Shown: positions 10,934 through 22,245 of the stretch, one piece after another
Numbering within the stretch: position 1 is the stretch's first letter
Layout of the letters: every line of letters begins with the position of its first letter
Assembly: GCA_034440575.1 (NCBI GenBank)
Contig: JAOTOL010001473.1
Coordinates: 327,501-391,500 of the forward strand
Direction: 5' to 3'
DNA from: Imbricaverruca yamaguchii
Lineage: Eukaryota > Arthropoda > Thecostraca > Neoverrucidae
Length of the DNA: 64,000 nt
Made by a program: the position numbers and the translations under genes
The notes under the pieces: generated by a model
What the model was told of the DNA's origin: nothing
The model's input: the letters and a program-made list of their open reading frames with translations, nothing else
Databases searched by the model: none

Positions 10934-12424
10934 GTGAGTACCTAGCACACGTGTGGCACATGCCCGGACTGGAGACGATGGCAGACCCGTCTTCACGAAT
11001 GAGACGATGGAGAGGGTAAAATGACACCATCCCCGAAAAAATATTGTCGAGAACAGGACGATGTCACGAATAATACACATCGGGCTATACATTAGCCAAT
11101 AGTTGAAGGACTGTCGGAATGACATACGGATCTGTGGCTGGATGCGTGGGGAAGTTAACTCGCTTTAGCAGCTTCAAGAAGTACCGAATCGTTCCGATGA
11201 CACAGCTGCTCCTGCTGTCTGCCACGCTGAACGCTGAACATCGGCCCCGTCGGCGGAAACTGTTCAACACCACTGAATCTTTCCGATGACACAGCTGCTC
11301 CTACTGTCTGCCACTCTGAACACTGCCCTGTCGGCGGAAGTCGTTGAACGTCACCGGATCGTTCCGGTGACACACAGTTGATCCGCCAATGGCGTCCACA
11401 TCTGCTCGATTGCACGGCTGCACAGTGCGTGACCGGATCGTGTGCCGTCTCCACTGTACATCTCGCATCCGGCTTATTGGTGTCTTGCTATTCTTGACAC
11501 GGAGCATTTTCTTAAGGACGTACATATCGATAAAGCTGGATATTCTTTTATATGTTGCATCATAATGTGGCTATGTTTTATCCCGGGTTAAAGAGTTTGC
11601 CACATGATAATCTTTGCGGGTTTATGCCCTGTTTGAAACCGGCTGTCAAAACTAGTTTTAACAATTGGTGGTTTAAACCGACCAAAACTCGTTCTACTTG
11701 AGGGCCGTAATTATTGTTGCAGTGATAAATTATTCGAGAAATAGGGTGAAATGTACCACTTACTGAACACTGAATCAACATCCTTTCCATAGGCTTATCG
11801 ATATCGTACTTCTTGGTGCGTGTTTGTGAAGTTTTAATTCCTCACTTCTAACTGCATGTCGTTTTCAAGTATCATGCTTATGCTCACCATAACGGATCCC
11901 GGATAGTGATAACTATCATCCCGTTGCGCACTTCCAGGTGATTGGATGTTATATGATATGACGTGCTATGTTATGCAACACCAGTTTATAGCATAGGTTT
12001 ATAGTATCGTTGTCGTCGGTATCAGAATCACCAAATCAAAAAGACCTCTCAAAACGCGTAACACAGGAGCAGTCACATGCACGCAATCGGGTTTGCATTG
12101 CTTCACAACAATTTTTATAACTTTATTTCCACGGCGATTTCGACATCTTAGTGCACTGGTTTCGAGAATCGCGAGAAATCATTGTTTTAACACTGTTGCT
12201 GAAAGTATAAAACCGAAAAAAGCACACAAAATTGCAGTTATCATTGACAGGATGAAGCGTCTAGCATATAGATTGCATTCGTGGTGCGTATAGGTAACGC
12301 CCATTTTCATTACATTAAAGTACACCCTGTGATTTGGCATTGACTGAGGTTATGCTTAGACACCCACCTGGAGCTTGTATATTCTGCCATAAACTTTACC
12401 ATCTGTTTTTTTCAGCGTGTGACA
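10934..12424. other. Intron-like or intergenic stretch with a small tandem repeat
   Basis: No gene is recognised. An imperfect tandem repeat at about 11184-11390 has three starts at CGTTCCGATGACACAGCTG-like motifs (11190, 11279, 11360; 80-90 bp spacing) with shared GTCGGCGGAA. Confidence 0.5.
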
Positions 12425-12600
12425 GTGATGGCCGAGTGGTTAAGGTGTTGGGCTCTGGGTACCGAAGGTCCCGGGTTCAATACTCGCACCGCTCGAGACA
12501 TTTCAAACTGCCACGGCCCACCGGCGAAACAGTGTGGGCGGTGCCATTAGTCGTGAATGTGCAAAAAACGCATCGTGGACCACCCAATAAACAAACAAAT
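12425..12600 (+). mobile_element. SINE-A, tRNA(Ser/Leu)-like
   Basis: The head TGATGGCCGAGTGGTTAAGG is a class II tRNA-type A box, and GGGTTCAATAC is the B box. The body (CCCACCGGCGAAACAGTGTGG, GCCATTAGTCGTGAATGTGC) is shared with the copies at 16386-16562 (-) and 54328-54506 (+). The A-rich tail is AATAAACAAACAAA. Imperfect duplications CAGCGTGTGAC and CAGCGTATGCGAC flank it. Confidence 0.85.
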
Positions 12601-14298
12601 TTTCACAGCGTATGCGACGTATACGTGCCCACGAGTACATTTGTGATTAATTGGTGTTGTATGGCTGAGTGGGTAATATCTGTAGATGCTTAAGTACATC
12701 TTGAATCTATTGGCAACCCAGGCGGCGGATTTCGGTAAGGACAGTGGCAGTGACATCTATGGATTTTTTGTAGGGATTGCGAGGTAAAAGAAACCTATAA
12801 TATGGATGTAGCATTGTTTTACATCGCTAGGCGGATAATGCCTTACTTAAATTTAATTGTATACAGATACATTAGCTAGTCCGTTCCGGTTTGCAACATT
12901 TTGTAGCGAAGTTGACGAGACACACAACGTCGAAGTTGACGAGACAGGCTGAAATGTTATAAAATTTCAAACACCGACTAATTCAGTATGGGACACTAAA
13001 ACACATCACTCAAACACCCATATGAATGATTGCATGACAAACCAAACATGACCACTAAAACTGAGAATACTTCAATCCATCAGCTAATGGACGTTTAAGA
13101 GGTCATATTTTCAGGCACCAACTATGTCCAGCTTACGTAAATGACTTGCTGCAGATTTATGGCTACCGAAATATGGCGATTATCTGCCCATGCGTGTGGA
13201 TGGATGGTTCTTGAAGCAATTATTCGTACAGGTTAGAAAAGACCATTATGTCACCTTCGTCGCATGCATTTCATCGGATGTCACTGACTCCTTTTTTGCA
13301 CTTGGTTGACTTGTTTCATGTATGCATAGCTCTCGTACTAAAATGTCTGCAACCCTCTTCTTACTTGTCCTATCCCTGTGCGACACCGCATATATTATCA
13401 CGCGCACGGAGGTGGGGGTGAAGAATTTGCCACCTCCTGCTTTTCAATATCATACGAACGAATTGGGATAATGTAATGCAATTTTATGAATTTGGACCAA
13501 ATTGAAAAGCGTATAGTATGCACAAATAATGTTTCCAGATTAGTTTGTAACTATAGGAACTGGAGGTGCAGAGTTTGGTAACTATAGGAGCCGGCCGGCA
13601 GAGAAGTTTCGTCGGCACGGCGGCTGGGCCCGCCGCGGCCGAGTGCCGGCTGTTTACCATGCCGTTAGGTCCATCGCGCAGTCTCAGGGTCGCGAGTACG
13701 CTTTTCCGTGTGTTCACTTTGACGTCACTGGACTACAGGCCTGACCAGGTCACCGGTCTTGGCCACCAGCCACCCTTTGATACCACTGGATTACAGTCCT
13801 GACCAGGCCACTGACCTTGTCCGCCACGCACCCTTCGATGCCACTGAATTATAGTCTTGGCCATGTCAATGGCCTTGGTGACTAGTCACCACTGGCAACA
13901 CGGATATTTAAGTTTAGTTTAAATTACCCAGTAAAGTTAACTGCCGGAATTCACTGGGTGTTTGATGTAAAATATGTATGAACTGATTTCTAGTTTTTTT
14001 TAAGCTGACACAATTTTACATGTTTTTTTTTCTGGGAAACCTATTGTGCGTTGCAGGTTATTCCCTAGTTGATTATGTTACCCCATGGAATTACATGTTC
14101 TTATGTTTTTTATTGGAAAATATTGATATTTTTCTATATTTATTGGCATGTTTTTTGGAAGATATACCGATATATTTCCTAGGTTTCAACATATAATGAT
14201 GGATATTAATACTTGCAACTTGTTAACTACGGTATCCTAATTCCAGCATAAATACATATTTCAGCATTCGGATTACGGTTCCTAATTTCGCTAATAAA
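12601..14298. other. Non-coding stretch with a ~59-bp tandem repeat
   Basis: No gene is recognised. At 13721-13895 three diverged units share CACTGGA(T/C)TACAG, CTGACCAGG and GCCACC(A/C)ACC at about 59-bp spacing. A GC-rich patch lies at 13580-13690. Confidence 0.5.
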
Positions 14299-14299
14299 C

Positions 14300-14650
14300 A
14301 TGGCCGAAGAGGCTATCAACTACGAGATCATCACTGTTTGGCCTCTTTGCCCTAAAGGTACTGTTTGGCCGTTTGACCAGAAAGGTAATTGACCTTGGAT
14401 TATCAAACGCATCCTACAGATACTGTGGGTTTAATATCTCCTTTGTGTGTGTTTTTACCGTCAGGAGTTTCAAAGATATGATGTGGAATTTGCTCCCCTC
14501 CTGGCTCGCATTTTGTCAGAGACGCTTCACGCTCGTGTTAAGGTCTGGTCCACATATTGAAGAGGAAGGAGAAATAGTACGCTATACATTGGACAGCGTT
14601 ATGACTAGGCTTCATGGAAATCATGACATAATATTCATGACGCACTAAGC
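14300..14650 (+). pseudogene. Short coding-like fragment, family unknown
   Basis: A Met start at 14300 in good context opens a short frame (MAEEAINYEIITVWPL...), which stops at 14387. From 14465, after a CCGTCAG acceptor-like site, a second frame reads EFQRYDVEFAPLLARILSE and goes on to VKVWSTY. It then hits a stop, and the adjacent frame continues EEGEIVRYTLDSVMTRLHGN to a stop near 14646. The two parts look like one protein broken by a frameshift. I do not recognise the family, and the intron model does not preserve frame, so this is only a possible pseudogene. Confidence 0.2.
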
Positions 14651-15061
14651 TGCTCAGACTAAGGTAGAATCTGAGCAAGGTTAAAATATTACTATTTATG
14701 TGTCCCGTACGACGACATATATGTTCATCAAATCCTCCTGCTCAAAAGATACACGTCAAATATTCAGTACCTCACACACACGCTTCTGATTTTGTCACAG
14801 TTGTGCCATGCGAAGGAACATAAATCTTGTGTCACGTACGACTCATCATAAAATCACAACACCTTCCAAGTGACACTTACGACACCAAGAGCATCACGAG
14901 ATGGGAATTGTAACGAGAGCTAACTTCGATTCTTAAGCTTTGCAGACTGGATTTTGTCTAGGTATCTTTCTGTGTGTTCGTGCTTGGTATTGAACACCAA
15001 TGCACCTTTCGCTGCTCTCTTGTATTGTTCTTCCTAGGAAGAAACCCGAGAATAACTTGGT

Positions 15062-15860
15062 GTTTAAATTCAACTGCTATTTACTAGATATTTGAGGTCC
15101 AGGTATGCAGTGTTTATCCACACATTGCTAATGCAAATTGCAAGGAATATTTTACTCTACGCATGACGCTGCGTTTTAGCCAATGTTACTCGCTTTTTAC
15201 CGCTTTTAACCAGTTTTGCTGCTGCCATGGCTAAAGCCAAGGCTTATCGTGTCAGGTTGGACCATGCTGGACAATATCCTCAGTTGCTGCGGTGTCCTTT
15301 AGCTGCAAATATGACGCGTTCGACGATTGTGATAGACAGTTTTTTTTTTCTTCTGTGCGCGCTCCAATTGAACCAGTTACAATGCTTTTTTTGTATAATA
15401 GCTAAATGGTTTTCGCTAAAGCGCATTCGAATTCTATTGATCAATATTCGAGTTTGCTTCAAGCAAACTCGCCGGCTGACAATGATGTAGCGCACTTGCT
15501 GCCACGAAAGCCAAGCTCCCGTGGAAAATATTTGATACGGGAATATAAATACAGCTGTTTTGTATAGAGTTGCGTTTTACAAAAGTTATTCTTTTTATTG
15601 TCACAATTCTGGACCGCATTTGTTGAACTTGGCGCGCGCATAGACAAAAAAAAATTATATAGATCACAATCGCCACATGCATCATATATGTAGCTAAAAC
15701 TAGGTATATGAGGTCCAGGTTTGTAGTCCTTTTATGCACACATTGCTAAATGTAAATTTCTGTGAATATTTTGTTCTACATAACGCTGCGTTTTGGCCAA
15801 TGTTACTCGTTTTTTTGCCGCTTTTAACCAGTTTTGCGGTTGCAACTGTCGGCGGATATT
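15062..15860. repeat. Pair of ~150-bp direct repeats plus perfect palindrome
   Basis: 15084-15225 and 15700-15843 share TGAGGTCCAGGT, CACACATTGCTAA, the GCTGCGTTTT(A/G)GCCAATGTTACTCG block and CCGCTTTTAACCAGTTTTGC. Between them, 15449-15471 is a perfect 11-bp-arm palindrome around one C. No gene is recognised in 14650-16280. Confidence 0.75.
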
Positions 15861-16298
15861 TTACGCTTTCATGGTTAAAGCTAGTTGTTATCTTTTTCAA
15901 TTCTAGTTTTATCACGTGTCAGTTGTCGCGATGAAACCACTCCTGCAAATGTAAAATTATCCACATATTTTAGGCGTGGGTGCAAAACGATAATCAATCC
16001 AATGATGCACCACCTATTCACGTAGGCTTACTTGACCAAACATGCCACGTCCGTCGGCATGATGCAGCTACTGTTATTTGGCACGAGCTATGTAATTATT
16101 AAAGATGATAAAATGCCTAGAGAAACGAAACGAAACAGGAACAACAAATATCAAAGGTAGCGTACTAAACTGAAAACAAAACACAAATCACGGGAATTTT
16201 ACGGTCTCGCACATTATACCATTAGGAACTGGACCTTGTCACTCAGCTAAACATGTTGTTGAACTACAACGTAGTATGCTCTTGAAGGAATGCGCACT

Positions 16299-16340
16299 GT
16301 ATAACCAACGCAGTCGATGCGCCCGAAAGCCCAAATAACC
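16299..16340 (+). mobile_element. I-LINE 3' tail, 42-bp stand-alone insertion
   Basis: The insert GTATAACCAACGCAGTCGAT...CCCAAATAACC equals only the last ~42 bp of the I-LINE. Perfect 15-bp copies of GAAGGAATGCGCACT lie at 16284-16298 and 16341-16355. This is the clearest stand-alone tail insertion in the window. Confidence 0.9.
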
Positions 16341-16385
16341 GAAGGAATGCGCACTTGCATTTCAATACAATTAATAATGCTGCAG

Positions 16386-16562
16386 CTTGTTTATTGGTTG
16401 GTTCACGACACACTTTATGCACATTCACGACTAATGGCGCCGCCCACACTGTTTCGCCGGTGGGCCGCGGGATTGGGAAATGCCCTAAGTGGCGCTGGAG
16501 GCGAACCCGGGACCTTTGGTACCCATAGCCCGACACCTTAACCACCCGGCCATCCCCGCCCC
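16386..16562 (-). mobile_element. SINE-A, minus strand
   Basis: On the minus strand it starts GGCGGGGATGGCCGGGTGG, has the B box GGTCCCGGGTTCGCC and ends in ACCAACCAATAAACAAGC. Target-site duplication: AATAATGCTGCAG (16373-16385) and AATAATACTGCAG (16563-16575), one mismatch in 13. Confidence 0.9.
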
Positions 16563-16575
16563 AATAATACTGCAG

Positions 16576-18164
16576 TTATTCAGTTCACGCGCGGAGCGAA
16601 CAAACGCAATCTTCCATATCGTTCCACCTGCTGACTCATCATATCTGACATTGTTGCAGGACCTGAACTGAACCATCAGTCCACCTCAAGCTGCCTACCT
16701 TGATCTTTAGGAAGGTGCTGCATCCTAAGACCTGAACCACGTTCCTGATCTGCGTTTCCCAAGAGTCTATATATGCCGGGATCTTTCGTTTTTTTTTCTC
16801 TTCAATCCAGTGATGCGGGTGTACGTATTTTGGCGCCTGAGCGCCTCTGTTGAGCCTAGAGGTTGCAATATTGCAAATACATTATCGGAAACTGTAATGC
16901 GAACATTGACTAGCATTGGCAAGCTGAATAGACCAATATTCTGGATATGGCGACTGGACATCAGGCGACATGTGTTTCGCCCCAGGGGAAACACATGTCT
17001 TCACCAACAAGCTGGGCATTTAATTGACGCCAATTTGCGTTTCATGGAATCAATCGACCAAAAAAGTCCGATGTCCCCCACTTTTGTTAGGTCGCGGCGG
17101 GGTGGCTGCTTAGTCAGACTTTTTCACATTGTACAGGGCGACATATGATGTAATTGTGTTCATCGTGATGGCCAGAATTGGAGAATGCCCCCCAAAATGT
17201 GGTAGGCCTTCTTGAAATTGTAAATTTTGGGCAAAAGTTCCTGAATAAGTTCCTACATGAAGGAGTTCGGTAAACATGGTCCCAACAATTATCAGTCAGA
17301 ATCCAACAGGAAATCTTCATAGTTTTCATCATGTAACATTTTTCGAACAAAATATACCTGAAAATTTTGGCTTTCTACCCAACTTTTAATTTTTTAACCC
17401 ACTTATTTCTTTTCTCAAATAGATGCATTGATACAAATACACCTGTTCATCGTGAGTTTAACTATGAACGATACGTTTTTAATGCACAACATTTTTTGTA
17501 CGATTGTACAAAATTGCTATTTTTCTCCGCAAACTAAACCGCATTTGCACCAACAAATCTGCCAATTTTTGGACAAAACAGGGTTCCATTGGACTTACTG
17601 GTCTAAACAGTATCAATTTATCGCAGAATTGTCATGACATCGATGAACGTGCACCACTTTTCCATGTACTTAACCTCAAGATCCAAAAAGTCGGAAGAAA
17701 GAAAGCTTTGCTTGCTGGCTTTTTCCAGCACTAAGGGTGTTCTTCATGAAAAAGGTGCTAATATAACTGTTCACCAAAGTCAATTATATAGCAGATGTTT
17801 GTGTTGAAAAAAAAAAAATCATTTTTTAAATGGATAATTGCAGACCTTTTCACATCACTTGTGTGCTCATTAAACGAGTAACAGGAGGAAAATGTATCCC
17901 CAACTCGTAGTTTGCATACTCATAGTATATGTGGTTAACATATGTGAATCTTGCTCGTAAACGCAATGCTTCGTCAGTCAGTGAGTTCAGTATGGCCATA
18001 TGTTAAATCACTGGAGACGGGGTGACGCCCTTCCGCCAATTTGAAACGTTTGCGGTCTGCAAGCGTACTAAGCGACTTGTGTAGCACAACATATACAAGC
18101 ACCACCTATCTAGCAGCACAACATGATACAAGTGCTCTTGCCAACACAAGAGTACTTGTAATAT
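16576..18164. other. Non-coding stretch
   Basis: No gene or known repeat is recognised on either strand. The open frames are short and of ordinary composition. Confidence 0.4.
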
Positions 18165-18900
18165 TTCAGGCCTGGACCAAATGCAGTCAGACCTTGATGC
18201 ATTATGGGAGTGGTCTGAAAAATGGCTTATGCCCTTCAACACATCCAAGTGCAAAATCCTTCACATTGGAAGCAAAAACAGACGGCATTCATATAGCCTA
18301 CAGAACACCCAGCTACAGCAAGTCACAGAGGAAAAGGATCTGGGCATCTATATTGATTAATATCTTAATGACTTATCAAGAGGTCCTTTGTACAAATTGA
18401 TACTCAGATGCTTTCTCTCCTTTACAAATCTCTGGTAAGACCACACCTAGAATATGGTAATGCGGTCTGGGGTCCTTTTACTAAGGCGGACCAGAAAAAG
18501 GGTGAGAGAGTACAGCGCCGAGCAACCAAGATAGTGCCGGAAGTCAGACACCTTCCTTATAAAGATTGCCTTCAAATGTTACAACTACATTCACTGCAAT
18601 ACAGGAGGTGTCGTGGTGACATGATCCTCATGTACCAACTGTTCCATGGTCTTATCGGTTTACGCCAAGAATACATGGTTCGGTTGTCACCACACTTGTC
18701 CACCAGAGGCAACTCCTTGAAGGTGGCGAAGCCTGCTGCATTTTCAAGAGTGAGACGTAACCATCTGAGTGTTTGAGCAGTCAGCGACTGGAATTATCTC
18801 CCAGAACAAGTAGTCCGTTCTAATACCATGAACCAGTGCAAGACCAGAATAGATTCATTCTGGTTCCAACAGCGATTTTATTATCCATCCTGTGACGTGT
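18165..18900 (+). mobile_element. Second CR1/L2-type LINE, RT C-terminal fragment
   Basis: Frame from about 18180: QSDLDALWEWSEKWLMPFNT followed by SKCKILHIG and the VTEEKDLGIYID box, stop at 18360. After a frameshift the thumb continues from 18408 with LYKSLVRPHLEYGNAVWGPF, then QRRATKIVPEVRHLPYKDCL and a QYRRCRGDMI block. This is the region after the RT catalytic core of CR1/L2-group LINEs. It differs clearly from CR1-A, so it is a separate family. The catalytic boxes and 5' part are absent and the 3' end is undefined. Confidence 0.8.
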
Positions 18901-19734
18901 CGTGTATTATGCTTTGAGTCAGCTTGTTCTTTCCAGTTTGAGCTTGATACGATCGGGTTAAACAGGCCCTTGCCTCTTATGAATCCCGAAATATATATGA
19001 TGATGATGATTATGTTGTATTGACAAGTATGGACTTGTTAAACCCCATTTCATTAGTGCAGAAATCTGGGGGGGGGGGGGTAAAGTCCACATGTCAAAAC
19101 TTTGGTAGAAAATATACACCCTAGCATAAAACGGAAACCATTTTCGCACCAAGACATTGTACGACTATACGTGAACTTGTATTGATACAAAATTGAAACC
19201 AAATGGAAAACGTTTTCCCTGGCGTGCGGTCCATGAAAACCATGTCTTATTTTGGCTCTCGATACATTTTATGTCTTGTTAGTTGGTAATAAAACATTTC
19301 TTGGATAATCAAGATGGACACAAGGGCACAAGACAAGTCGTTTTCGTCCCGATCATTAAATGCAATAATGTCCAAGTCAAACTGGTTTTTCTTCAACTTA
19401 CCCTCTCAAATATTGTAGTTAATTCCGTTTTCGTGCGGCGACACACAAAAAAGAACTAGCACAATCTGTAAACATGGAGCGCAAAAAACCCTGCATTCTT
19501 TTTAGCGATTTTCTATTTTAGTCGGTGGAGGTATTTCATTGCATATGAACTAACATCAACGTTTTTCCTATCCAAAGTAGTTTGCAAGGGTCCGTTTTCT
19601 GTGTAGATCCGGACAAATCCAAACAGCTTTTTTCTTCTCAAATAAATATACCAGGGATGTAGCATGCATCAAACTACATGCCGTGGCTACCAATTTGCAT
19701 GAATATGTTTTCAATGCATTTGTTTCCAGGTTCT
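18901..19734. other. Non-coding stretch with a poly-G run
   Basis: No gene is recognised. It contains an uninterrupted run of twelve G residues near 19070. Confidence 0.4.
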
Positions 19735-20280
19735 ACAGGCACGTAAAAGTACCGCCCGCCCAGCCTCGGCCTGCGTGTGTGGGTGGTCCCGTCGCGTGAA
19801 AGTACCTCCCGCCCAGCCTGGACGCGTGTGTTGTGGGTGGTCCCGTCACGTGGAAGTACCTCCCGCCCAGCCTGGACGCGTGTGTAGGTGGTTCCATCAC
19901 GTGGAAGTACCTCCCGCCCATCCTCAACCTGCGTGTTGTAGGTGGTTCCGTCACGTGAAAGTACCTCCCACCCAGCCTCGGCCCTGTGTTGTGGGTGGTT
20001 CCGTCACGTGAAAGTACCTCCCGCCCAGCCTCGGCCCGTGTGTTGTGGGTGGTTCCGTCACGTGAAAGTACCTCCCGCCCAGCCTCGGCCCGTGTGTTGT
20101 GGGTGGTTCCGTCACGTGAAAGTACCTCCCGCCCAGCCTCGGCCCGTGTGTTGTGGGTGGTTCCGTCACACGGTAGTACCTCCCGCCCAGCCTCGGCCCG
20201 TGTGTTGTAGGTGGTCCCGTCACGTGAGACTACCGCTTGTCTAGCAGCAGCCGTCCCGTCACGTGAAGGTACCACCTTGA
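19735..20280. repeat. 54-bp minisatellite, about 10 copies, E-box in most units
   Basis: The unit contains GTGGTTCCGTCACGTGAAAG and CTCCCGCCCAGCCTCGGCCC. Because 54 is a multiple of 3 it reads as an 18-residue repeat, and frames in both directions stay open; these are not taken as genes. Eight units keep the CACGTG core. The array edges are more diverged than the centre. Confidence 0.95.
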
Positions 20281-21964
20281 CGGATGGCCGTGTCGGAGGC
20301 GCCCGTCGTAGCAGCGCTCACATTGACAGTGCGAGACGGCGCACTGGGTGGCATCTGCCGGAGACGCCACACACCTGGCCGGCTATCTGTTGACCTGGCG
20401 GACAGGGTGTCTGTGCCAGGAGCGGTCTCCGAACAGGTCCAAACGTACGGCACGCCCGGCTGGCCCGACGTGCGTACCGAAAATGCAGCCGATCAGATGC
20501 TGCTGCCTGCACACCCTGTCAGTGTAGTAATGTCGTTATGCTCACAGGACGCCCCTCCGTTACTAGGGATGTTTGTGCTCTGAAATATTTCCTTTTGTTC
20601 CGGCATATAAGATGCACTCAATCAAACATTCCTTCAAAGATTTCCAGCCACACATCACACATCGCTCAATCACACTGGCCATCATGAGGTAGAATGGATG
20701 AGCAACAGCAGCTTTGATGGATAACTAAACTCATGAAAAAACAGAATGCCCATGGAATGCAAGTTATATTGCAATATGCCTATACGGTTACACACGTCTG
20801 GACGCCAGACGTAGTGACGCCGCGGCGGAGAGTCGCCTGGTCGTGGTGGTCCCGAGCGAGGTCAGTGGGGACCGTGGGGCAGCAGAGATCGACGACCGGA
20901 TACCCCGCGGAGGGAGCGGATCCTGAGGGGGAACCCGACTGGGGTCGGGCTCTCAGCCGGACATGAGTGCCAGATGTCTCCTGAAGCCGCTCGAGGAACA
21001 CGGGGGCTTGAGGTGGCGAGTAAGGCCGCGAAAGCCTCGAAGCGTCGCATCAGGATGCCGGACAACGTGTCGCCGTTCGGGAGATCCGAGGTGTCTGATG
21101 CGTCCGCTGTACCCTCGGGCTGCGGTGGGACCGGAGGGGAGACATCCGTGCGCTCGGCAGCGGAGGTCACCATGTCGGACGTGAAGTGTTCCAGCTCCCT
21201 ATACAGACTGGCAGTGAGCACGCTCAGAACGTCGGTCCACGGGGAGGCCAACGTCAAGGGAGAGGACAGAGATTACCGAAGATCATTAGGGAGCGTCCAC
21301 CGGCGCAGGGCGAGTGGGCGGGACACACGACCCGAAAGCTGGAACTCGGGAGGGGGGGGGGATTGCCAATACACCGGGAAGGCTATAGCTGAGAGGGCCA
21401 TAGGAAGGCGATGCAGGTCGCTCCAGCACGTGGTCAAAGTCGGCGAGTGCGTCCGCCGTCCGAGCAGCGGGTAACAGCGTTGGAGATGATGCGGGATGTC
21501 CAACCATGCGGTTGGTGCCCGGGGAAGCCGCCCGAGGGACACTGGGAAGATCCATGGCCGTTTGAAGGCTCCGAAGCGTCGCGATAGGCCCTCGATAGCG
21601 GCGGCCACAACCTGCTACGACTACCAGATGCCGTATCAGGGCGGCGGCCTGAGTGGTCCCTGAGCCGCAGCGCGTTTAATAATCGGCAACAAGGGGAGGG
21701 TAGAGCCGAATTTTCTAAATGGCGGCTGTTTTTATATAGCGAATTTGTACAACACGTAATGCATTCCTCTGCGTTCTTAGGAAGTATGCAGAACACATTT
21801 TGCGATATAATTGACTAAGAATCTAGGATGCCTGGACGCTGAGTGCGTGTTAACGAGATTCACACCTTCACACTTTTTTTCTTTCTCAGGCCTGGGACGT
21901 CCTTCATCTCTCTGGGGCAATCATCCGAGTCTCTGGGGAAAAAATTTGTAGGGCAATACGATGC
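20281..21964. other. GC-rich unique region, coding-like but unresolved
   Basis: High GC and long open frames in both directions. Minus-strand frames at 21257-20862 (131 codons, with GDTLSGILMRRFEAFAALLA) and 21608-21273 have amphipathic, protein-like composition. So does a plus frame at 20284-20583. No domain is recognised and no convincing start or splice sites connect them, so they could be chance frames in GC-rich DNA or a degraded element. A run of nine G residues is at about 21350. Confidence 0.3.
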
Positions 21965-22245
21965 ATTTGGCGCCCTACTGGCTAGTAACCGGCCTTTTGA
22001 GCGGCGTGCTTTCGACACCCTACTGCCTAGTAACCGGCCTTTTGAGCGGGGTGCCTTCGACACCCTACTGCTTAGTAACCGGCCTTTTGAGCGGGGTGCC
22101 TTCGACGCCCTACTGGCTAGTAACCGGCCTTTTGAGCGGGGTGCCTTCGACACTCTACTGCCTAATAACCGGCCTTTTGAGCGGGGTGCCTTCGACGCCC
22201 TACTGCCTAGCAACTGGCCTTTTGAGCGCGGTGCCTTCGACGCCC
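21965..22245. repeat. 45-bp minisatellite, 6 copies
   Basis: The unit contains AACCGGCCTTTTGAGCGGGG and CGACACCCTACTGCC. It reads in frame on the plus strand as a 15-residue repeat with the core NRPFERGAFD. Just upstream, a T-rich tract ends in CTTTCTCAG (21889), a strong acceptor-like site, and the frame is open from there to 22260. A coding exon is therefore possible but unsupported by homology. Confidence 0.9.

Noticed and set aside
14300..14465. Two-exon gene with an ~80-bp intron (donor 14385, acceptor 14464)
   Set aside because: The splice sites look fair but joining them in phase 1 meets a stop after four codons.
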